34,813 nucleotides of DNA from Streptomyces hydrogenans. Lineage in GTDB: Bacteria > Actinomycetota > Actinomycetes > Streptomycetales > Streptomycetaceae. Position 1 is the first letter of the stretch; each line of letters opens with the position of its first letter. The DNA is taken from assembly GCF_014656075.1 (NCBI RefSeq), contig NZ_BNBS01000085.1:1-34813 (forward strand), given 5' to 3'. This document shows, piece by piece, positions 15,713 through 24,316 of this stretch. The position numbers were made by a program, and so were the translations under genes. The notes under the pieces are model-generated. The model worked only from the letters and a program-made list of their open reading frames with translations, did not search any database and was not told the origin of the DNA.

Positions 15713-17886
15713 GAGGCGGGCCGGTGGTGGGCGTCCTCGAGGACCGTGTCGCTGTCGCGCCATCCGTCGTTGACCGCGTCACGTATGTCGTTCCTGGTCG
15801 ATTCCGGGGGCAGCTTCGACCCGTACTTCTCGATGGATTCGACGGCCGATTCCTGTGTCTGCCGGAGAACCGAGTCCTGGTAGTCGTTCAATTCGTGTCC
15901 CGACGCGTAGATCGAGCGGTCCGCGGCCCCCGACGCCTGCTGGCCCTCCATCATGCGGTCGATGGCGATTCCGGCGATGGCGCCGAAGTATCCTCCGGCC
16001 GTCGCCGAGGCCACTGCGCCGACCATGCCCGCGGGGGCCAGGGCCGCCGCTCCGGCGCCGATCCCCACGCCCGCGATGCCCTTCATCAGATCGCCCTTGG
16101 TCTTGAGCGAGTCGTTCTGTTCCTTCTCGCTCGCGAGCGCGTCCGAGATGGCGGCGTCGGCGTTCGCGTGTCCGACGATCCCCTGGATGAGCCCGCTGCT
16201 CTCCGCGATCGTCTTCACGGCCTTCTCGGGGCCGCCGTCGAAGAGCTCGGGGTGGGAGATGTGCGCCTCGAGAAGGCTGGCGGTGTAGACGGTCTGCCCC
16301 ATGACGATGCCCGCCCGGCCGTTCGGGTCCTGAGCGACCTCGTACAGGAACCGTGTCGTGTCCAGCCGGTTGAGGCCGTCGGGGGCGGCACTGTCCGTCA
16401 GGAAGATCGATTCCGCGCCCTCGCCGGCCATCGTCCTGCTGATCTCCGGCATGTAGGCGCTCGCCATGTTCCCGAAGCTGTCCCCGATGCCCTTGCTCAC
16501 CAGGTCCTTGCCGCCGTCCGGCTGGGCCACGAGATGCATGACGTTGTTCATGATCTCGACCTGGGTCTTCGTGTGGGGCGCCGGGCCGGTGGGCGTCTCG
16601 CCGACGCCGACGCCCATCACCGCGGCCTCCAGCGCGTGACCGACCGCGCCGTCCCGGTCGGTGTACTTGATGCTCTGCAGGACGTGTTCGAGGACCTGCT
16701 TGTCGTCGAACGTGTCCGTGGCGGCCTCGGGGTTGTGGGACAGCGCGCCCATGAGGCCCACCAGGGGGTCGCGGCCGTCGTCCTTGCCGAAGACGAGGTC
16801 GGTGAGCTGGTGGTTGTCGCTCTTCCACAGGTCGTTGGTGCCCATGCCGGGGCTGCCGGCCGGCGCCATGTCCCGCGCGATGAGCTTCTTGCCGTACGCG
16901 TCGAGGAACTCGGCGTCGTACTTCCCGTGGTGCATCAGGCTGCTGATCACCTGGGAGCCGTACGCGCCGACCGTCCGCCCCGGGAGGTTCCTGGCGTCCG
17001 AGACGAAGTTCTTGTCCGTCTGGTCGACGAGGTCCTTCTTCCAGGTCTGCATGGCGTCGGCGTCGGAGAGCGTCGCGGTGGCGAGCGTCATGCTCAGGTT
17101 CTTCTGGAACTCCTCCATCTGCTTGAGTTCCCCGTCCCGGGCACCCATGTGGAGGTCCGACATCTCGGTCCAGAACTGCAGGGTCCCCTTGGCCCCCAGC
17201 TGCGTCGCGAAGCGGGCCGAGAAGAGCTGGTCGTCCTTGTACTTCGCCAGGGTGTCGTTGAACTCCCTCAGCTCGGCCTTCGACATCTTCTCGGGGTCCT
17301 TGGCCAGCTTCGCCAGGTCGTCGGCGCGCTGCATCGCCTCGGCGGCGGAGTCCCGGTCCTGGTACGAGACGCCGGAGAAGCCGTAGTCGGCCTGTTCCGC
17401 GATGGCCCGCAGCACCCGCGCGGCGGTCGAGTCGCTCGTGGTCGCCTTGGTGAGGATGCCCTGGAGCTCGTCGCGGAGGGCGTCCACGGCCTGCTGGCTG
17501 TCGGGCGGTTCGGGGTGGACGCTGACGAAGACCCGGAAGCCGCCGCCCTGCTCGCCCACCACCGAGAGCTTCTTGTCCCAGCCCCGGTCGATAGCCCGGT
17601 TGAGCTCGTCGCGGTACTTCACGAGTTCGTCGCGGGTGTCCTTGAGGATGTCCCGGATGCTGGTGGCCTGCGCGAGCGCGTCCGCGAACTCGCCCGCCGT
17701 CTTGGATATGAACTGCCGGGACACCGCGGCGTTGAGACCGCTCCACTTGGCCCGGTCCGCCTTGGCCTTGAGGTCCTCGCGGGCGTCCTTCTCGTAGCCC
17801 TTCAGGTACTCGGCTACCTTCGTCCAGTCGGCGATCGCCGTCCCCAGCGAGGCGAAGTTGCCGTGACGGAGCGCTTCGAGGTCCAT
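15709..17886 (-). CDS. Large WxG/YxxxD protein, module 2 (paralogue of 12218-14482)
   Basis: 725 residues from the ATG at 17886 (MDLEALRHGNFASLGTAIADW). The stop of the upstream gene and this ATG share a base (TGATG). The WxG turn is AKWSGLNAAV (W48-x-G50), inside the N-terminal helical hairpin. VSYQDRDSAAE gives YxxxD at Y175-D179, one residue off the paralogue. Shared middle blocks include KGTLQFWTEM, QKNLSMTLATAT and HALEAAVMG. A 40-residue Gly/Ala hydrophobic stretch at about 601-641 (KGIAGVGIGAGAAALAPAG onward, with AGGYFGAIAGIAID) is a glycine-zipper-like membrane segment. The C-terminal ~90 residues differ most from module 1. Likely a T7SS substrate. A pore-forming or membrane-active role is speculation from the glycine-rich segment. 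Confidence 0.87.
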   Translation of the reverse strand: MDLEALRHGNFASLGTAIADWTKVAEYLKGYEKDAREDLKAKADRAKWSGLNAAVSRQFISKTAGEFADALAQATSIRDILKDTRDELVKYRDELNRAIDRGWDKKLSVVGEQGGGFRVFVSVHPEPPDSQQAVDALRDELQGILTKATTSDSTAARVLRAIAEQADYGFSGVSYQDRDSAAEAMQRADDLAKLAKDPEKMSKAELREFNDTLAKYKDDQLFSARFATQLGAKGTLQFWTEMSDLHMGARDGELKQMEEFQKNLSMTLATATLSDADAMQTWKKDLVDQTDKNFVSDARNLPGRTVGAYGSQVISSLMHHGKYDAEFLDAYGKKLIARDMAPAGSPGMGTNDLWKSDNHQLTDLVFGKDDGRDPLVGLMGALSHNPEAATDTFDDKQVLEHVLQSIKYTDRDGAVGHALEAAVMGVGVGETPTGPAPHTKTQVEIMNNVMHLVAQPDGGKDLVSKGIGDSFGNMASAYMPEISRTMAGEGAESIFLTDSAAPDGLNRLDTTRFLYEVAQDPNGRAGIVMGQTVYTASLLEAHISHPELFDGGPEKAVKTIAESSGLIQGIVGHANADAAISDALASEKEQNDSLKTKGDLMKGIAGVGIGAGAAALAPAGMVGAVASATAGGYFGAIAGIAIDRMMEGQQASGAADRSIYASGHELNDYQDSVLRQTQESAVESIEKYGSKLPPESTRNDIRDAVNDGWRDSDTVLEDAHHRPAS

Positions 17887-18344
17887 CAGCGCTTCACCCC
17901 CTCGTCGAAGCCCTTGTCCAGGGTCGCGATGCTGCTGACGGTCGAGGCGATGTGGTACTCGTCGCCGGCGTGCGCGTTCTGCGTGAAGTCCATGTGGTTG
18001 GAGATGTGCGCGCACGCGTCCAGGAGCGTCTTCAGCGACTTCTCCCACCGGTCCTGCACCACGTGCAGCGCGCCGCCCAGCTCGAACTCCTGCGTCGTGA
18101 GGTCCTTGGCCGCCGTCTGGCTGCTGGACCAGGCGTCGCGGCCGTGGTTCCCCAGGCCCTCGAACAGCTTGAACGCGCTGTTCCCGACGGCCACGAGGTC
18201 CTGGTGGTCGACGGTGAGGTCACCGTTCGCACCGCCGCCGGCAGCCCCTTCCTCCCGCTCGTCGGGCACCCGGTTGAGCTGCATCCGTGTCGAGCCCTGA
18301 TCCGCGGCGGTGGATTTCAGCCGCTCCCATTCGTCCCACGCCAT
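17886..18344 (-). CDS. Small helical partner protein, module 2
   Basis: 152 residues (MAWDEWERLKSTAADQGSTRM), with GGGGAGG upstream of the ATG. Paralogue of 14522-15022: same opening, DQDLVAVGNSAFKLF-like block, QDRWEKSL, then ACAHISNHMDFTQNAHAGDE and SSIATLDKGFDEG. It lacks the Lys/Asp tail of its paralogue. Its stop overlaps the next ATG (TGATG), so the 725-aa protein is translationally coupled to it, supporting a 1:1 complex. It is the first gene of the module pair and lies 144 nt after eccC, behind a strong hairpin terminator and a perfect palindrome. Confidence 0.86.
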   Translation of the reverse strand: MAWDEWERLKSTAADQGSTRMQLNRVPDEREEGAAGGGANGDLTVDHQDLVAVGNSAFKLFEGLGNHGRDAWSSSQTAAKDLTTQEFELGGALHVVQDRWEKSLKTLLDACAHISNHMDFTQNAHAGDEYHIASTVSSIATLDKGFDEGVKR

Positions 18345-18378
18345 GTCGTGGTTCCTCCCCGTGTCGTCCTGGTGTTCC

Positions 18379-18394
18379 GTCCGTCCGGACGGAC
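18379..18394. promoter_or_regulatory. Perfect 16-bp palindrome upstream of the effector modules
   Basis: GTCCGTCCGGACGGAC is a perfect dyad 35 bp upstream of the ATG at 18344 and just after the eccC terminator. It shares CCGTCC/GGACGG half-sites with the dyad at 22511-22536 between eccC and eccD. It could be an operator for the module promoter. I cannot see a good -10 here, so the promoter itself is not located. Confidence 0.5.
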
Positions 18395-18397
18395 TTC

Positions 18398-18443
18398 AGG
18401 CCGGTGGGTGGCAGGGCGGTCGCCGCCCGTCACCCACCGGCCT
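18398..18443 (-). terminator. Terminator between eccC and the effector modules
   Basis: A 13-bp perfect inverted repeat (AGGCCGGTGGGTG at 18398-18410 with its complement at 18431-18443) encloses a second stem GGGCGG/CCGCCC with a TCG loop, so the RNA folds into a nearly continuous ~20-bp hairpin with one bulge. It lies 45 nt past the eccC stop. It implies that the downstream modules are expressed at a different level from eccC or from their own promoter. Confidence 0.78.
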
Positions 18444-18488
18444 CGCGCTGCCCTTCCCAGGTGTCCAGCGCGGTCGTTTTTCCCCGTG

Positions 18489-21400
18489 CTACAGCTCCGG
18501 CATCCGCCCCGTCTGCACCAGCGGGTTGCCCCGCTGCCGGGAGACGTAGATGCCCCGGCCGGGCGGCATCGGGCGCATGCGGACGCCGCCGAGGACGTCG
18601 CCCTCCTGCGGGTCGCCGGAGAGGAGGACGCCCTGCGCGCCGAGCTCCATCATGCGCTGCATGAACGACTCGTACGACGAGCGGCTGGCGCCCGCCGCGC
18701 TGCGGGCGATGATGAAGCGGACGCCCACGTCCCGCGCGAACGGCAGCAGTTCCGTCAGCTTGGCGAGCGGGTTGCCGCTCGACGTCGACACCAGGTCGTA
18801 GTCGTCGACGACCACGAACAGGTTCGGTCCCGACCACCAGCTGCGGTCGCGCAGCTGCTGGGCCGTGACGTCGGCGGACGGCGAGCGGCGGCGCATCAGG
18901 TCGGCGAGCGCGTCGACGTGGTGGTCCATGTTGTTGGACATGGGCACGTACTCGGCCAGGTGCGACGCCGGCGTCACGTCGAGCAGCGCCCGCCGGTTGT
19001 CGATCACGAAGAACTTCGCGGCCGCCCCGTCGTACCGCTCGGAGACCTGCTTGATCATCAGCCGCAGCAGGTTCGACTTGCCGGACTCGCTCTCGCCGAA
19101 CACCAGGAAGAACGGGTCGCGGTCGAAGTCGACGAAGACCGGCTCCAGGGCGTTCTCGTCGATGGCGAAGGCGACGCCCCGGCCCGGCTCCGCGTAGCCC
19201 GCCGGCAGCGTGTGCGCGTCGAGCTCGCGCGGCAGCAGCCGGACCTCGGGCGCGCCCGGCGCCGTCCAGTGCCGCGTGACCTCCTGCGTCATCGCGGCCG
19301 TCGCCTCGGCGAGGTCGCTGTCCGAGCTGATCCCGTCGATGCGCGGCACGGCCGCCATGAAGTGCAGCTTCTCCGGCGTCAGACCGCGGCCGGGGACCCC
19401 GGTCGGCACGTTGGCGGCGATCTTGCGGTCCAGCTCGGAGTCCATCGTGTCGCCGAGGCGCAGCTCCAGCCGGTTCATCAGGTGGTCCTTGAGGTTGGCG
19501 CGGACCTCCATGGAGCGCGAGGCCGTGATGACCACGTGGATGCCGTAGCCGAGACCGCGGGCCGCGATGTCGACGACCGCCGGTTCCAGCCCCTCGTACT
19601 CGGTGCGGAAGTTGCCCCAGCCGTCGATCAGCAGGAAGACGTCGCCCCACGGCTGGTCGGTCACCGAGATGTCGCCCCGGGCCCGCAGCCGGCGGAAGGT
19701 CTGGATGGAGTCCACGCCCGCGCTGCGGAAGTACTCCTCGCGCCGCGCCAGGATGCCGTAGACCTCGGCCACCGTCCGCCGCACCCGCTCGGGGTCGAGC
19801 CGGGACGCCACGCCGCCGACGTGCGGCAGCCCCGCGACCGACGCCATGCCGCCGCCACCGAAGTCGAGGCCGTAGAACTGCACCTCGTGCGGGGTGTGCG
19901 TCAGCGCGAAGGCGGAGATCAGCGTCCGCAGCAGCGTCGACTTGCCGGACTGCGGACCGCCGATGATCTGCATGTGACCGGCCGCGCCGGAGAAGTCCCG
20001 GAACAGCGTGTCGCGGCGCTGCTCGTACGGCTTGTCCACCACGCCCAGCGGTACGACGAGCCGTCCGGCCGCCTCGTACCCCGGCTGCGTCAGGCCCCGG
20101 CCCTCGACGCCCGCGAGCCCCGGCAGGACGGCGTCGAGCGGCGGCGGGTTGTCCAGCGGCGGCAGCCACACCTGGTGGGCCTCGACGCCGCGCCCCTCCA
20201 GCCGGCGCACGATCACGTCGAGCACCGAGTCGGCCAGCGCGTCGTCCTCGGCCTCCCGGGCCTCGGGCACCCGCGCCTGCGCCGCCGGCTCCAGGTAGCG
20301 CACCGGCACCGGAGCCGCGGTGAAGGGCACCGGCCGCCGGTCCACCGGCAGCGGCCCGCCCGCGGCGGCCTGGTGCCGGCCGGTGCGGTACGTGCCGGAG
20401 ACGTACGCGGCCTTGAACCGCACCATCTCGTCGGTGCCGTACTTGAGGTAGCCCGAGCCCGGCACGTTCGGCAGCGAGTAGGCGTCGGGCACGCCGATCG
20501 CGGCCCGGGACTCGGCCGCGGAGAAGGTGCGCAGACCGATCCGGTAGGAGAGGTACGTCTCCAGGCCGCGCAGCCGGCCCTCCTCCAGGCGCTGCGAGGC
20601 CAGCAGCAGGTGCACGCCGAGCGACCGGCCGATCCGGCCGATCTGCACGAACATCTCGATGAAGTCCGGCATCGCCGTCAGCAGCTCGGAGAACTCGTCG
20701 ATGACGAGGACGAGCGAGGGGATCGGCTGGAGCGGGGCGCCGGCCGCGCGCGCCTTCTCGTAGTCGTGGATGTTGGCGTAGTTGCCCGCGTCGCGCAGCA
20801 TCTCCTGGCGCCGGTTGAGCTCACCGCGGATGGAGTCGCCCATCCGGTCCACCAGCGTGAGGTCGTCCGCCAGGTTGGTGATCACCGCCGCGACGTGCGG
20901 CATCTGGGACATGCCCGCGAAGGTGGCACCGCCCTTGAAGTCCGCGAGGACGAAGTTCAGCGTCTCCGAGGAGTGCGTCACCGCCAGGCCGAGGACCAGC
21001 GTGCGCAGCAGCTCCGACTTGCCGGAACCCGTCGCGCCCACGCACAGGCCGTGCGGGCCCATGCCCTCCTGCGCGGCCTCCTTGAGGTCCAGCATGACCG
21101 GGACGCCGTCCTCGCCCACGCCGATCGGCACGCGCAGCCGCTCCGACCGGGAGCGGGGGCGCCAGGTGCGGCTCACGTCGACCGAGGCCGCGTCGCCGAG
21201 GTTCAGCAGGTCGGTGAAGTCGAGGTTGGCCAGCAGCGGCTCGTCGTCGTCCGAACCGCTCGCCACCCGCAGCGGCGCGAGCTGCCGGGCGAGCGCCTCC
21301 GCCGCGTCCAGGCTCAGCTCGTCGGCGCTGCCGTCGTACACGTGCCCGTGCCCCGACTCCAGCCGCAGCGCGCCGCCCTCTACGACGATGGACAGGTCGC

Positions 21401-22454
21401 CGCGGGCGCCGGCGCCCCGGCCCTGCACGACCTCGATGATCGTCACGCCCTGGATGCCCTCCGGCGAGGCCAGCGCGGAGGTCTGCGGGACCGACTGCCC
21501 GTCGAGCACCACGACCAGGTGCGGGAAGTCGAGCAGCGGATGGTTGGGGCCCTGGAAGCGGGGACGCCCGTCGAGGCGCCCGGCGACCAGGTCCTCCAGC
21601 TCCCGGGCGTCCGTCGTGATCAGCCGCCGGCTGCCCGCGCCGTCACCGGGACCCGACGCCTGCACGTGCGGCAGCCACTTCGCCCACTCCCAGGACGGCG
21701 CCGCGCCGTCACCGGTGGCGACGACGACGACGAGGTCCTCGGGGGAGTGGAGCGCGGTCAGCGAGCCCACCATGGCGCGGGCGGTCGACCGGGCCGCCTC
21801 CGGCTCGCCGCTCACCGTGAGGTGGTAGAAGGCGCGCAGGGACACGGCCATCGGCAGGCCGTCGAGGGTGCCGTGCGCCGACAGGAACTGCTGCATCGCC
21901 CCGGCCGTCAGCGGTTCGAGCTCGTCCACGGGCGCCGTCTCGGGGGCGAGCAGCGGGGTCGCCAGCTGCTGGCTGCCCAGGCCGACGCGGACCTGACCGA
22001 AGTCGTGGTCGCCGATGCGCCGCTCCCAGATCCGGCTGCCCTCGGCCACCAGCGCCCACAGCTGCTCGGGCGACGGGTGCAGGTAGAACTGCGCGTCCCG
22101 CTGGAGGCGGGCCGTCCGCAGCACGGCGCGCCGCGTCTGCGTCAGGTACTTCAGGTAGTCGCGCCGCATGTCGGCGAGCTGCCCCTGCGTCCCGCGCCGG
22201 TAGCGGACCAGCATCGCGATGGCCATGGCCACCGTCGACGCGATCATCACCATGCCCATGATCCGCATGATCGGGTTCGGCGTCATGAAGAAGAACACCA
22301 CGGAGCCGCCCATGCCGAGCATCGGCAGGAGCTGCATGAGCGCGCCCTCCTGCTGCCCGCGGGGCAGCTCCGGAGGGGGTTGCAACTGCACCTGCTCGTC
22401 AGGCACTTCGGACGGCAGGGCCCGCGGTGGGCGCTTGACGACGATCTGGCTCAC
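18489..22454 (-). CDS. eccC: EccC, FtsK/SpoIIIE-type motor ATPase of type VII secretion (fused EccCa-EccCb)
   Basis: 1321 residues from a GTG at 22454 (MSQIVVKRPPRALPSEV). Two transmembrane helices at about 39-85 (MLGMGGSVVFFFM; MVMIASTVAMAIAMLV) are followed by a stalk/DUF-type domain and three tandem FtsK-like ATPase domains. Walker A motifs are GATGSGKS (473-480), GGPQSGKS (832-839) and GESESGKS (1120-1127). Walker B-type strands are LVLVIDEFSE (about 580), VFLLIDGWGN (about 940) and FVVVDDYDLV (about 1217), so only the first domain keeps the Asp-Glu pair. EccC recognises YxxxD/E tails of substrates, mainly through its last domain, and drives export. Mycobacterial ESX-1 splits this into two proteins; here it is one chain, as in most systems. 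It is divergent from eccD and is followed by a strong terminator. Confidence 0.97.
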   Translation of the reverse strand: MSQIVVKRPPRALPSEVPDEQVQLQPPPELPRGQQEGALMQLLPMLGMGGSVVFFFMTPNPIMRIMGMVMIASTVAMAIAMLVRYRRGTQGQLADMRRDYLKYLTQTRRAVLRTARLQRDAQFYLHPSPEQLWALVAEGSRIWERRIGDHDFGQVRVGLGSQQLATPLLAPETAPVDELEPLTAGAMQQFLSAHGTLDGLPMAVSLRAFYHLTVSGEPEAARSTARAMVGSLTALHSPEDLVVVVATGDGAAPSWEWAKWLPHVQASGPGDGAGSRRLITTDARELEDLVAGRLDGRPRFQGPNHPLLDFPHLVVVLDGQSVPQTSALASPEGIQGVTIIEVVQGRGAGARGDLSIVVEGGALRLESGHGHVYDGSADELSLDAAEALARQLAPLRVASGSDDDEPLLANLDFTDLLNLGDAASVDVSRTWRPRSRSERLRVPIGVGEDGVPVMLDLKEAAQEGMGPHGLCVGATGSGKSELLRTLVLGLAVTHSSETLNFVLADFKGGATFAGMSQMPHVAAVITNLADDLTLVDRMGDSIRGELNRRQEMLRDAGNYANIHDYEKARAAGAPLQPIPSLVLVIDEFSELLTAMPDFIEMFVQIGRIGRSLGVHLLLASQRLEEGRLRGLETYLSYRIGLRTFSAAESRAAIGVPDAYSLPNVPGSGYLKYGTDEMVRFKAAYVSGTYRTGRHQAAAGGPLPVDRRPVPFTAAPVPVRYLEPAAQARVPEAREAEDDALADSVLDVIVRRLEGRGVEAHQVWLPPLDNPPPLDAVLPGLAGVEGRGLTQPGYEAAGRLVVPLGVVDKPYEQRRDTLFRDFSGAAGHMQIIGGPQSGKSTLLRTLISAFALTHTPHEVQFYGLDFGGGGMASVAGLPHVGGVASRLDPERVRRTVAEVYGILARREEYFRSAGVDSIQTFRRLRARGDISVTDQPWGDVFLLIDGWGNFRTEYEGLEPAVVDIAARGLGYGIHVVITASRSMEVRANLKDHLMNRLELRLGDTMDSELDRKIAANVPTGVPGRGLTPEKLHFMAAVPRIDGISSDSDLAEATAAMTQEVTRHWTAPGAPEVRLLPRELDAHTLPAGYAEPGRGVAFAIDENALEPVFVDFDRDPFFLVFGESESGKSNLLRLMIKQVSERYDGAAAKFFVIDNRRALLDVTPASHLAEYVPMSNNMDHHVDALADLMRRRSPSADVTAQQLRDRSWWSGPNLFVVVDDYDLVSTSSGNPLAKLTELLPFARDVGVRFIIARSAAGASRSSYESFMQRMMELGAQGVLLSGDPQEGDVLGGVRMRPMPPGRGIYVSRQRGNPLVQTGRMPEL

Positions 22455-22810
22455 AGCTCACCAATTTCCGTTGCCGGACGGAAAGTTCCTCCAGACGCCC
22501 CCGTGGCGACAGGATCCGTCCGCGGGGACGGATCCTACTTTGGTGCGGGGTCACGGGTGGGCGGTAGGGTGGCCCGAAATATTTGCGTGGCCATGAACTA
22601 TCGCAAAAATCGGGTCATTCGGAGCGCAACATCCGCAGCGCGCGGACACGGCGCCCGAACCGCGTTCCGGGCCGCGCAGGACCGGCGGCCCGCGCCAGGT
22701 ACGACCGGCGTTCCACGCCGCGCAGGACCCGCGGTCCCGGGCCGCCGGCCCCCTCCCGGGGCGTCGGCCCGGAACCCGCCGGACAGGATCACCACGAGGG
22801 GAAGCAGCAG
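22455..22810. promoter_or_regulatory. Divergent eccC/eccD promoter region
   Basis: 356 bp without a gene. Rightward, TTGGTG (22540-22545), 19 bp, and TAGGGT (22565-22570) is a candidate eccD promoter. Leftward, TAGGAT (complement of 22532-22537) is a perfect -10 for eccC without a clear -35. Between and over these sits the perfect dyad at 22511-22536. A second dyad, TTTCCGT/ACGGAAA (22465-22471 and 22478-22484), lies in the eccC leader. A local AT-rich patch (22577-22615) has TTTGCG and CGCAAA as inverted repeats. The last 180 bp before eccD are very GC-rich and show nothing I can name. Confidence 0.5.
22511..22536. promoter_or_regulatory. Perfect dyad between eccC and eccD, probable operator
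   Basis: Arms AGGATCCGTCC (22511-22521) and GGACGGATCCT (22526-22536) are perfect complements around GCGG. The dyad covers the candidate eccC -10 and abuts the candidate eccD -35, so a bound protein could control both motor and channel genes. It shares CCGTCC/GGACGG half-sites with the palindrome before the effector modules. Confidence 0.5.
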
Positions 22811-24316
22811 GTGAGTATGACGGCCCCAGCCACGGCCGGCGGAGCCGGCCAGTCGGCTCCCACCACCGTGTTCCACGGCGGCACCGGCTTCTGCCGGATC
22901 ACCGTCGTCGCGCCCGACGGCCGCGTCGACGTCGCACTGCCCGAGGACGTCGCGCTCGCCGACCTCTACCCGGAGGTGCTCCGCCTCTCCGGCCAGACCC
23001 CGGCCCCCGGCGCCCCCGTCGGCTACCACCTGGTGCGCCGCGACGGCACCGTCCTCGACGGCGGCCGCTCGCTGGCCGCCCAGCGCATCCTCGACGGCGA
23101 GCTGCTGTCCCTGCGCCCCTTCGCCGAGTCGCTGCCCCCGGCCGTCTTCGACGACGTCTCCGACGCGGTCGCCTCCGCCGTCTCCAAGGACCGCACGCTG
23201 TGGTCCGACGCCCTGATGCGCGGCGCCGGGCTCTTCGGCGGCGCGATCCTCCTCGTCCTGCTCGCCTTCGTGCTCTGGACCGCGGAGCCCCGCCACGACA
23301 TGCACGGCCTGCCCGGCATCCTGGCGGGCGTCACCGGCGTCCTGCTCCTCGCGCTCGCCTCCGTCCGCGCCCGCGTCTACGACGACCGCGGCTCCGCCGT
23401 GGCCCTCGGCACCGGTGCGATGGCGAACGCCGCCGTCGCCGGCTCCGGGCTGCTCGCCCTCGCCGACGGCCAGGGCATCGGCAAGCTCCAGTTCCTGCTC
23501 GCCTGCACCGCCGTCCTCGTCTGCGCCGTGATCCTCACGATCGTCTCCCCCGGCGGCGACGGCCCCTTCGTCGCCTTCGTCTTCGCCTCCGCCGTCGGCG
23601 TGCTCGTCGGCTTCGCCGCCATCCTGACGGAGCTCACCCCGGCCGAGACCGCCTCGGTCTGCGCCCCCTTCGCGGTCGGCGCGCTCGCCTTCCTGCCGGG
23701 CCTGTCCACCCGCTTCGCCCGCCTCCCCATCGGCTTCGAACCGCCCCGGACCAACGTCGGCGGATACGGCTCCGACACCGAGCCCCAGGGCCCGGTCGAC
23801 GCCGCCCGGATCGCCGCCCAGGCCCGCCGCGGCCACGAGCTGCTCGTCGGCCTCGTCGGCGGCTGCGCCCTGGTGGCCGTCGGCTCCGCCGCGGTCCTCG
23901 GCTTCTCCGACACCGTGTGGGGCCAGCTGCTGGCCCTCGCCACCGGCGTCGCGATGCTGATGCGCGCCCACCTCTTCCGCTACACCGCGCAGGTCGGCTG
24001 CGCCCTCGCGGCCGGCCTCGGCTCCCTCGTCCTGCTCGGCCTCGGCCTCGCGCTGAACCCGCCGGTGGAGCTCCTCCTGGAGGCCCTGAAGGGCGACGGC
24101 ACGGCCCTCGACATCCGTACGGTCTGGCTCTCCGCCGCCATCGCCGGCGTCGCCGCGCTCCTCACCGCCATCGGGCTGATCGTGCCGCGCAAGGGCGTCA
24201 CCCCCTTCTGGGGCCGCTTCCTGGAGATCGCCGAGACCTTCGTGCTGCTCACGCTGCTGCCGCTCTGCCTGGCGGTCTTCGACGTCTACCACTCCATCCG
24301 GGCGCTCACCTCCTGA
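22811..24316 (+). CDS. eccD: EccD, multi-spanning membrane channel component of type VII secretion
   Basis: 501 residues from the GTG at 22811 (VSMTAPATAGGAGQSAPTT). GAGGGG lies about 9 nt upstream. The ATG at 22817 is an alternative start two codons later. Residues about 20-105 form the YukD/ubiquitin-like cytoplasmic domain (FCRITVVAPDGRVDVALPED; LYPEVLRLSG; DGELLSLRP). About 11 hydrophobic helices follow (for example LFGGAILLVLLAFVLW, ILAGVTGVLLLALASV, LLTLLPLCLAVFDVY), the normal EccD topology. EccD dimers line the cavity of each ESX protomer and bind EccB and EccC. It is transcribed away from eccC, and no terminator is seen before rpsO, so read-through into rpsO is possible. Confidence 0.95.
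   Translation: MSMTAPATAGGAGQSAPTTVFHGGTGFCRITVVAPDGRVDVALPEDVALADLYPEVLRLSGQTPAPGAPVGYHLVRRDGTVLDGGRSLAAQRILDGELLSLRPFAESLPPAVFDDVSDAVASAVSKDRTLWSDALMRGAGLFGGAILLVLLAFVLWTAEPRHDMHGLPGILAGVTGVLLLALASVRARVYDDRGSAVALGTGAMANAAVAGSGLLALADGQGIGKLQFLLACTAVLVCAVILTIVSPGGDGPFVAFVFASAVGVLVGFAAILTELTPAETASVCAPFAVGALAFLPGLSTRFARLPIGFEPPRTNVGGYGSDTEPQGPVDAARIAAQARRGHELLVGLVGGCALVAVGSAAVLGFSDTVWGQLLALATGVAMLMRAHLFRYTAQVGCALAAGLGSLVLLGLGLALNPPVELLLEALKGDGTALDIRTVWLSAAIAGVAALLTAIGLIVPRKGVTPFWGRFLEIAETFVLLTLLPLCLAVFDVYHSIRALTS

Noticed and set aside
17952..22814. Rightward 1620-aa open frame
   Set aside because: Antisense shadow of eccC and the small partner gene; composition (Arg/His/Val/Asp) is typical of a wrong frame in high-GC DNA.
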